Shown: positions 1 to 4,843 of the stretch, one piece after another
Layout: each line of letters begins with the position of its first letter
Numbering within the stretch: position 1 is the first letter of the stretch
Origin: a bacterium
GTDB taxonomy: Bacteria; Krumholzibacteriota; Krumholzibacteriia; WVZY01
Direction of reading: 5' to 3'
NCBI GenBank assembly: GCA_027296025.1
Contig: JAPUJU010000307.1
Location: 1 to 5,176, forward strand
DNA length: 5,176 nt
The notes under the pieces: model-generated
The model's database searches: none
Told to the model about the DNA's origin: nothing
The model's input: the letters and a program-made list of their open reading frames with translations, nothing else
Position numbers and translations under genes: made by a program

Positions 1-104
1 AAAAGGGTAAAAGGGTAAAAGGGTAAAAGGGTAAAAGGGTAAAAGGGTAAAAAGGTAAGAGGGTAAGAGGGTAAGAGGGTAAGAGGCTAAAAAGGTAAGA
101 GGCA
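1..104 (+). repeat. 8-bp tandem repeat array, unit AAAAGGGT and variants
   Basis: Thirteen consecutive 8-base units can be laid end to end. The first six (1-48) are exact AAAAGGGT. Then come AAAAAGGT (49-56), three AAGAGGGT (57-80), AAGAGGCT (81-88), AAAAAGGT (89-96) and AAGAGGCA (97-104). Divergence grows rightwards and the array fades into an irregular purine tract. It touches the left edge, so its true length is unknown. GGG runs recur every 8 bases at 5-7, 13-15, 21-23, 29-31, 37-39 and 45-47. With TAAAA loops, they meet the general pattern for a G-quadruplex on the + strand. Confidence 0.95.
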
Positions 105-121
105 GCAAGAGGCAAGAGGCC

Positions 122-182
122 AGAGGAAGGAACAAGAGGAAGGAACAAAAGGAAAGAGAGAACGGAAGAGAGCGGAAGAGAG
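122..182 (+). repeat. Degenerate purine repeats: 13-bp and 10-bp tandem pairs
   Basis: The 13-mer AGAGGAAGGAACA occurs twice in direct succession (122-134 and 135-147). The 10-mer CGGAAGAGAG is then repeated at 163-172 and 173-182. Both pairs lie in a tract with no T from 97 to 217. The tract continues the 8-bp array on its left and fades into CAACA-type sequence near 183-200. The pairs look like remnants of repeated slippage or duplication. No coding function is suggested. Confidence 0.85.
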
Positions 183-204
183 AACACAACAAACACAACA
201 AGAG

Positions 205-420
205 AACAGCAAGGAAATCAGCCGCGCACCACGCCACTGGAAGTTGTCACCTTCAATCCGAATTCGAATCCGATCGCCGAAGCGCCCCGAGTACAGCCAG
301 CCCGGACCACCAGACCCAACCCGGTAAACCAGAAGGAATAAATCGACATTTCGAGTCACGCGCCTCTCACCACGAGAAAGCGCGAACGGAATCTGCGCCG
401 CAAAAAAAATCCAGACAGAC
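205..420. other. Compositionally normal island inside the repeat region; possible coding remnant
   Basis: This stretch has balanced base use, unlike the purine tracts on both sides. On the minus strand it is open without a stop. An ATG near 422 would begin a 111-residue frame ending at 87, but that frame runs into Cys/Ser/Leu-rich nonsense once it crosses the repeats. The part inside the island reads as a plausible mixed polypeptide containing RNVDLFLLVYRVG and GDRIRIRIEGDNFQW. I recognise no family in it. It may be a decayed gene fragment, an ordinary spacer or part of a leader. No tRNA-like arms or strong terminator hairpin were seen. Confidence 0.25.
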
Positions 421-468
421 AAGAACGTCGTTTTGGTTTATCGCGGAACAAGGCGGAGACGGAAGATC

Positions 469-528
469 AGATCGAGACTCGAGTAGAGAATCAGATCGAG
501 AACTAGATCGAGAATCAGATCGAGGATC
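469..528 (+). repeat. 12-bp tandem repeat array, unit AGATCGAGAATC
   Basis: Five 12-base units run head to tail: AGATCGAGACTC (469-480), the diverged GAGTAGAGAATC (481-492), AGATCGAGAACT (493-504), AGATCGAGAATC (505-516) and AGATCGAGGATC (517-528). A partial unit, AGATC, precedes at 464-468. The period is a multiple of three, so any frame across it gives a four-residue peptide repeat, for example D-R-E-S on the + strand or L-D-L-I on the minus strand. No surrounding gene supports translation. Each unit carries a GATC site. Confidence 0.9.
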
Positions 529-657
529 AGGCGAAAGGCTGGACCGAAGGAGAGCGGGAACAAAAGACGCGAAAAGCACGAAGGAGACATCGAGGAATAC
601 GCTGAGAAGACGCACGAAAGAACCCGATCCAACGAGATTTCAAAGCGCGCCGCGGTA

Positions 658-670
658 TTCTAGAACGTTC
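658..670. promoter_or_regulatory. Possible operator: TTC-GAA-TTC alternating half-sites
   Basis: The sequence TTCTAGAACGTTC holds three inverted half-sites spaced five bases apart: TTC, GAA and TTC. Two overlapping 8-bp palindromes result, TTCTAGAA (658-665) and GAACGTTC (663-670). It is one of few T-containing symmetrical spots in a purine-rich tract and lies about 270 bp before nrdJ. The arrangement matches the eukaryotic heat-shock element, but no bacterial regulator is known to me with this exact site. GAACGTTC also lacks the four-base spacer of Gram-positive LexA boxes. It could be chance. Confidence 0.15.
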
Positions 671-681
671 CACCGACATGA

Positions 682-864
682 ATGAGCACCCACACGAACA
701 CACGAAGCAACGAAGAGACAAAGAAAAGAAAAGAAAAGAAAAGAGCAGAACAGAATAGAAAAGAACAAGAAACGAATAAGAAAACGAGACACAAAAAGAG
801 ACTGAAAAAGAGCTTGAAAGAGATAGTAGAGGCAACGGAAGACGGAAAAAGAAGTACGAAATGA
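682..864 (+). CDS. Doubtful small charged ORF in the nrdJ leader (60 aa)
   Basis: A frame of 60 residues, almost entirely hydrophilic and dominated by Lys, Arg, Glu, Asn and Thr; KKRKEKKRAEQNRKEQ is typical. There is no signal peptide, membrane segment or known domain, and no convincing Shine-Dalgarno just before the ATG. The charge follows directly from the AAG/AAA/GAA-rich DNA, including the 5-bp array at 721-765, so composition alone could create it. In its favour, its TGA stop overlaps the ATG of the next small frame at 861 (ATGA), and its own ATG overlaps the stop of a long upstream open frame at 683-685. I recognise no homologue and think it is more likely not a protein gene. Confidence 0.15.
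   Translation: MSTHTNTRSNEETKKRKEKKRAEQNRKEQETNKKTRHKKRLKKSLKEIVEATEDGKRSTK
721..765 (+). repeat. 5-bp tandem repeat array, unit AAGAA
   Basis: Nine successive 5-base units follow the pattern NAGAA: AAGAA four times (721-740), AAGAG, CAGAA, CAGAA, TAGAA and AAGAA (to 765). Exact copies are at the left and diverged copies at the right. The period is not a multiple of three, so gain or loss of a unit would shift any frame crossing it, including the 682-864 frame. Short arrays of this kind are prone to slipped-strand change. Confidence 0.9.
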
Positions 865-941
865 GCAGCGCCATCAGCGAGACAAACGAGCGAGAGACGG
901 AATCAACGAGATCGCAACATCACTGGGGGAAAGCGATATGA
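861..941 (+). CDS. Possible 26-aa leader peptide coupled to nrdJ
   Basis: An ATG at 861-863 opens a 26-codon frame that ends at TGA 939-941. It begins MSSAISETNERE and ends HHWGKAI. Both ends are ATGA overlaps: the start overlaps the stop of the 682-864 frame, and the stop overlaps the nrdJ start at 938. The purine run GGAAAAAGAAG a few bases upstream could serve as a weak ribosome site, although nearly everything here is purine-rich. The peptide is hydrophilic, with no membrane segment, and I recognise no family. The 4-base overlap is the usual geometry of translational coupling, so it may tune nrdJ translation. Chance cannot be excluded without conservation data. Confidence 0.25.
   Translation: MSSAISETNERETESTRSQHHWGKAI
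925..930 (+). promoter_or_regulatory. Shine-Dalgarno-like GGGGGA before nrdJ
   Basis: GGGGGA, continuing into AAG, ends seven bases before the ATG at 938. This is good spacing for a ribosome binding site. It supports the 938 start, since no other ATG, GTG or TTG in this frame lies between the in-frame TAG at 827-829 and 938. The site lies inside the 861-941 small frame, so translation of that frame would run across it. Confidence 0.7.
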
Positions 942-3787
942 GCGACACCGAGGGCGGACGACGTGGCAAGCGGGCAGGCGCACGAACCAAGGGGGCCATC
1001 TCCAAGGGGAAAGGGCGCTTGAAGACGGTGGGGTCCGGGTCGCCGAACAAGACTCGCAAACACAACCGTGGTCTCGCTATCACACGTCACTTCACGCGCC
1101 CCGGTGAAGATCCGTTCGATTCGGTCGAGTGGGGAATTCGCTCGGCCAAGATCACGAACGAAGCCGGCGAATCGGTCTTCGAGCAGAACGACGTCGAGAT
1201 TCCGGCGAGTTGGTCGCAGCTCGCAACCAACGTCGTCGTCTCCAAATATTTTCGCGGGCATCTCAATACGCCCGGTCGCGAGACCAGCGTGCGCCAGCTG
1301 ATCGGCCGCGTTGTCGCAAAGATCCGGGAGTGGGGTAGCAAGTACGACTACTTCCGCAGCCAGGATGACGCCCAGGCGTTCGCAGACGAACTCACCTATC
1401 TGCTCGTGAACCAGAAGGTCGCGTTCAACAGTCCTGTGTGGTTCAACCTCGGCGTGGAGGGTACGGCCCAGCAGGCGAGTGCCTGTTTCATCAACTCGGT
1501 CGAAGACACCATGGAATCCATCATGGATCTCGCCAAGACCGAGGCGATGCTGTTCAAAGGTGGCTCGGGTGCGGGGACCAATCTTTCCAAGATCCGCTCC
1601 TCGCGCGAAACCCTGAAGGGGGGTGGCGTGGCGTCGGGGCCGGTGTCGTTCATGCGCGGTTTCGATGCCTTTGCCGGGGTGATCAAGAGTGGTGGCAAGA
1701 CCCGACGCGCTGCCAAGATGGTGATCCTCGACGTCGAGCACCCGGACATCCTCGACTTCATCGAATCGAAGTCGTCCGAGGAGCAGAAAGCCTGGTCGTT
1801 GATCGATGCCGGCTATGACGGCGGCTTCAACGTTCCGGGGGGTGCGTACGACTCTGTGTTCTTCCAGAACGCGAACCACTCCGTGCGGGTGACTGATGCC
1901 TTCATGCTCGCGGCCGAGAACGACGGCAGCTTCGACACCAAGTCTGTCACCACGGGCGAAGTCATCGATACCCGCAAAGCGAAGGACATCTTGAAGTCGA
2001 TGGCGGATGCCACGCATATCTGTGGGGATCCCGGTATCCAGTACGACAGCACGATCAATCGCTGGAACCCGGTGAAGGAATCCGGGCGCATCAACTCGAG
2101 CAATCCGTGTTCCGAGTACATGTTCCTCGACGACACGGCGTGCAACCTCGCCAGTCTGAACCTGATGACCTTCGCCGACGACGAGGCCAAGTTTCAGGTC
2201 GAAGACTTCCGCTCAGCGGTGGCGACGACGATCACGGCGATGGAAATCATCGTCGATCCGGCCGACTACCCGACACCCTTGATCGACAAGAACAGCCACC
2301 TCTATCGGCCGCTCGGGCTCGGCTACGCCAACCTGGGCGCGTTGCTGATGTCGTCGGGCCTGCCCTACGACAGCGATTCCGGTCGCAATCTGGCGGCGGT
2401 GATCACCTCCGTGATGTCGGGTCAGGCGTATCTCACGAGTGCCGAGATCGCCGAGGCGATGGGGCCCTTTGCGCACTACTCGCGCAACAAGAAGCCCTTC
2501 CTCGAGGTGATCGGGATGCATCGGGACGCCGCCACCAAGATTCCGAGCGAGGGTGTGACTGAAGATCTTCAGAACGCGTCCCTTGAATCGTGGAATCAGG
2601 CCTTCGAGCGGGGCAAGAAGTTCGGTTTTCGAAACGCACAAATCAGCGTACTCGCACCGACGGGAACCATCGCCTTCATGATGGATTGCGATACCACGGG
2701 GGTCGAGCCCGATATCGCCCTGGTGAAGTACAAAAAGTTGGTGGGGGGCGGGTTTCTCAAGATCGTCAACCACACGGTATCGACGGCGCTGGTTCGCCTC
2801 GGTTACAGCGCAACCGAGGTCGAGGCAATCCTCGCCCACGTGGACGAGCACGAGACGATCGAAGGGTCCAAGGATCTCAAGCCCGAACATCTGGCGATCT
2901 TCGATTGTGCCTTTCGGGCGCAGAATGGCACGCGCTCGATCGATTGGATGGGGCATCTGCGGATGATGGGTGCAGTGCAGCCTTTCCTCTCGGGCGCCAT
3001 CAGCAAAACCGTCAATCTTCCCGAGGACGCGAGCCCCGAGGATGTGATGGCGGCCTATGTCAAAGGCTGGGAGTTGGGGCTCAAAGCCCTGGCGGTGTAT
3101 CGCGACGGCAGTAAACGCACCCAACCGTTGAACACGAGTCGCGACGAGGCAAGCAATGTCACGCCGATCACGGCGGCTATCGGGGCCAGCCTGGCCGCGG
3201 CGGGTCCGCATCGTCGCAAGCTTGCGGATGAGCGCCAGGCTCTCACGCACAAGTTCTCGATCGCGGGACACGAGGGATATCTCACCATCGGGATGTACGA
3301 CGATGGAATGCCGGGTGAGATCTTTCTGCGCATGGCAAAGGAAGGCAGCACCGTTTCGGGGCTGATGGACACGATCGCGACCATGACCTCGATGGCCCTG
3401 CAATACGGCGTACCGCTACGCACCCTGGTCGACAAGTTCAGTCACACGCGCTTCGAGCCGGCCGGCTTTACCAACAACCGGGACATTCCGATCGCCAAGT
3501 CGATAACCGACTATGTCTTTCGATATCTCGGCAACCGATATCTCTCGGCGGAAGCCGAGGTTCCCGAGTTCGAGCCGGGCGATCGGGGGGCATCGGCAGC
3601 GGTCTTGGAGGTGCCGCGCGGCGCAGTCGCTGGCGGGGTCGAGAGTTTCCCAGGTCATTCGGGATTGGCCATGAGTTTTGTCAACCAGACGGATGCGCCA
3701 TCGTGCATGGATTGCGGTTCGATCATGATTCGCAACGGAGCCTGCTATAAGTGTCTCAACTGCGGAAGCACGAGCGGGTGTAGCTAG
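938..3787 (+). CDS. nrdJ: Adenosylcobalamin-dependent (class II) ribonucleoside reductase
   Basis: A complete 949-residue cytoplasmic enzyme that reduces ribonucleotides to deoxyribonucleotides, using adenosylcobalamin to form the active-site thiyl radical, so it works with or without oxygen. After a basic, probably disordered segment (residues 1-44), the family core starts at GLAITRHFT and includes NSPVWFN (164-170). The expected active-site set is present: C183 and C402 as the redox pair, and N389, C391 (thiyl radical) and E393 in NPCSEY. C391 and C402 are 11 apart, as in the Thermotoga class II enzyme. PTGTI (574-578) is the phosphate-binding loop. The barrel ends near YRDGSKRTQPLN. A TSCPD-type domain follows (about 765-870, with THKFSIAGHEGY and SHTRFEPAGFTNN). 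The tail is zinc-ribbon-like, with C923, C926, C936, C939, C942 and C948, and likely relays reductant. I see no N-terminal ATP cone, so overall dATP inhibition may be absent. No frameshift is seen. Confidence 0.98.
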   Translation: MSDTEGGRRGKRAGARTKGAISKGKGRLKTVGSGSPNKTRKHNRGLAITRHFTRPGEDPFDSVEWGIRSAKITNEAGESVFEQNDVEIPASWSQLATNVVVSKYFRGHLNTPGRETSVRQLIGRVVAKIREWGSKYDYFRSQDDAQAFADELTYLLVNQKVAFNSPVWFNLGVEGTAQQASACFINSVEDTMESIMDLAKTEAMLFKGGSGAGTNLSKIRSSRETLKGGGVASGPVSFMRGFDAFAGVIKSGGKTRRAAKMVILDVEHPDILDFIESKSSEEQKAWSLIDAGYDGGFNVPGGAYDSVFFQNANHSVRVTDAFMLAAENDGSFDTKSVTTGEVIDTRKAKDILKSMADATHICGDPGIQYDSTINRWNPVKESGRINSSNPCSEYMFLDDTACNLASLNLMTFADDEAKFQVEDFRSAVATTITAMEIIVDPADYPTPLIDKNSHLYRPLGLGYANLGALLMSSGLPYDSDSGRNLAAVITSVMSGQAYLTSAEIAEAMGPFAHYSRNKKPFLEVIGMHRDAATKIPSEGVTEDLQNASLESWNQAFERGKKFGFRNAQISVLAPTGTIAFMMDCDTTGVEPDIALVKYKKLVGGGFLKIVNHTVSTALVRLGYSATEVEAILAHVDEHETIEGSKDLKPEHLAIFDCAFRAQNGTRSIDWMGHLRMMGAVQPFLSGAISKTVNLPEDASPEDVMAAYVKGWELGLKALAVYRDGSKRTQPLNTSRDEASNVTPITAAIGASLAAAGPHRRKLADERQALTHKFSIAGHEGYLTIGMYDDGMPGEIFLRMAKEGSTVSGLMDTIATMTSMALQYGVPLRTLVDKFSHTRFEPAGFTNNRDIPIAKSITDYVFRYLGNRYLSAEAEVPEFEPGDRGASAAVLEVPRGAVAGGVESFPGHSGLAMSFVNQTDAPSCMDCGSIMIRNGACYKCLNCGSTSGCS

Positions 3788-3951
3788 GCGGTGGTCGGTG
3801 TTTCGATTGGGTGTTGAGCCGCTGTCGGCCGGAGCCTGAGTCGAGATCGAGGCGAGCGGATCGCGGTTGCAACGGCCTGGGTGCAGCTGACCCAGCGCGA
3901 CTAGACGGAAACGGGTGAGCCAGCGGGTGCTTGGACAAATGAGTTGGCGGC
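3788..3951 (+). other. Spacer between nrdJ and the IMPase-like gene
   Basis: A 164-bp GC-rich spacer with no gene. It holds repeated GCGAG/TCGAG-type words and one short hairpin, listed separately. There is no clear promoter hexamer pair. The length allows either read-through from nrdJ or an independent promoter. Confidence 0.6.
3877..3895. terminator. Weak stem-loop downstream of nrdJ
   Basis: CTGGGT (3877-3882) pairs perfectly with ACCCAG (3890-3895) around a 7-base loop that itself contains CAGCTG. No T-tract follows, so it is not a canonical intrinsic terminator. It could stabilise the nrdJ 3' end, or it could be chance in GC-rich DNA. Confidence 0.2.
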
Positions 3952-4809
3952 ATGTCGGGTAGTCGAGACGCTCCGGACGGTCCAATCGAGCCAGCGCGCT
4001 ATGACGCGTTCGCAGAAAAGCTGCTGCCTGCGGTTCACCAGGCCGCCGCGTTCGCGCGCGGTCTCGAGGGTCGGGTTCGCAACTCGCCGAAACCCGGTGA
4101 GAGCTCGGCGGTCAAGCAGGCCCTGACCCCCGCCGACGTTGGAACCCAGGAGATCCTTCTCGAGGCGTTGCTCGAGCACTTTCCCGAGGTGTGTCTGGCC
4201 GCGGAAGAGGATACCGAAACGGTTGCGGCGTTTCCCAAAGACGCGGATGCGCAGGTTGTAATCGATCCGATCGACGGCACGCTTCGCTCCTACCTCGAGG
4301 CCAGCGGCCCCTACGCCGTGATCGTGGGCCTCGCAATCCGTGGTCTCTACCATTCGGCGTTGGTATCCCTGCCGCGCGAAGGGTTGTACTTCGATGCGGT
4401 ACGGGGAAGGGGCGCGTACGCCGGAGCGACTGGGGTCGCCCGCAAGCCGGTCCGTTCCGCCGCGGATGGAAAGTGCGTGTACGTTTCGCACGGGATGCCC
4501 GCGGCCGCGGCTGAAGTGTTGCGTTCGCACGACTACCAGGTGGTCCCGGCGTGTGGCGGTGCGGTGGCGGTCGCGCCGTTGGTCCCGGGGGTCTGCGCGG
4601 GCCTGCGCTGGGCCGAAACGGCCCTGGGCATCAGCATTCGGGGGCGGGTCGGCGTCTTGATCGCACGCGAAGCCGGTGCGCTGGTCGGCGCAGCAAACGG
4701 GGTGGCGTTCCCAGAGGACATGGAGACCCCGGCGTCGACGCTACTCGTGGCGAGCCATCCCGAGCAGCTCGAACACCTCGATGAGGCGCTGGCGGCGGTT
4801 CTGCCTTGA
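3952..4809 (+). CDS. Inositol-monophosphatase-fold protein, motif-degenerate
   Basis: A 285-residue protein of the IMPase/CysQ/FBPase superfamily, whose members are Mg-dependent, Li-sensitive phosphomonoesterases acting on inositol phosphates, 3'(2'),5'-bisphosphonucleotides or sugar phosphates. The length is usual for the family. Visible in order are the N-terminal K-x-LTPAD element (before residue 70), the Glu pair E85-E86 in AAEED, and the first metal motif DPIDGT at 105-110, giving D105, I107, D108 and T110. The strand GPYAVIVGLAIRG and the end segment EAGALVGAANG follow. The second motif, usually W-D-x-A-G and carrying the third metal-binding Asp, is not intact: W220 is followed by AET. 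Substrate cannot be assigned, and activity may be altered. ATG 3952 is the first start after an in-frame TGA at 3940-3942; its ribosome site is weak. The gene lies 164 bp after nrdJ and convergent with ETF-QO. Confidence 0.88.
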   Translation: MSGSRDAPDGPIEPARYDAFAEKLLPAVHQAAAFARGLEGRVRNSPKPGESSAVKQALTPADVGTQEILLEALLEHFPEVCLAAEEDTETVAAFPKDADAQVVIDPIDGTLRSYLEASGPYAVIVGLAIRGLYHSALVSLPREGLYFDAVRGRGAYAGATGVARKPVRSAADGKCVYVSHGMPAAAAEVLRSHDYQVVPACGGAVAVAPLVPGVCAGLRWAETALGISIRGRVGVLIAREAGALVGAANGVAFPEDMETPASTLLVASHPEQLEHLDEALAAVLP

Positions 4810-4843
4810 TCACACTCGGCGCTCGAACGACTTCTGGCTTGAA

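Larger units (their letters stand above)
1..937. other. Gene-poor, low-complexity polypurine region upstream of nrdJ
   Basis: No protein family or RNA gene is recognisable in these 937 bases. The + strand is rich in A and G and poor in T. No T occurs from 97 to 217, and 681-860 contains 9 T and 25 C in 180 bases. Several short tandem arrays of different period are embedded and listed separately. Because all three stop codons begin with T, open frames on the + strand arise here by composition alone. The complementary strand reads as Ser/Phe/Leu/Cys-rich pyrimidine translations, which look like artefacts. A + strand transcript would be largely unstructured and U-poor, while a minus-strand transcript would be C/U-rich, the composition Rho prefers. 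No cobalamin riboswitch B12 box, tRNA or convincing sigma-70 promoter was found by eye. Confidence 0.75.

Noticed and set aside
1..48. Telomere-like repeat
   Set aside because: AAAAGGGT is neither the Chlamydomonas-type TTTTAGGG nor its reverse complement CCCTAAAA, and the window carries bacterial genes without introns.
255..275. tRNA T-arm-like TTCGAATC
   Set aside because: The flanking bases do not form the 5-bp stem, and no acceptor, D or anticodon arms surround it.
663..670. SOS (LexA) box
   Set aside because: GAACGTTC lacks the four-base spacer of the Gram-positive box and does not match proteobacterial or myxobacterial consensus.
469..765. CRISPR array or clustered direct repeats with spacers
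   Set aside because: The units are 5-12 bp and directly adjacent, with no unique spacers and no cas genes.
527..874. Minus-strand 115-residue frame rich in Ser, Phe and Leu
   Set aside because: It is the reverse reading of the purine tract, with no domain. Its hydrophobic character follows from composition.
200..937. Cobalamin riboswitch or NrdR boxes controlling nrdJ
   Set aside because: I looked for a B12-box-like element and paired NrdR palindromes and saw nothing convincing. A covariance-model scan would decide.
920..2017. Minus-strand 365-residue frame opposite nrdJ
   Set aside because: A shadow of the high-GC nrdJ coding sequence. The + strand product has all family motifs.
2213..3403. 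Minus-strand 396-residue frame opposite nrdJ
   Set aside because: Also a shadow: His/Arg/Asp-rich, no family resemblance, entirely inside a conserved gene.
4810..4843. Bidirectional terminator between convergent genes
   Set aside because: Only 34 bp, with no clear inverted repeat or T-tract.
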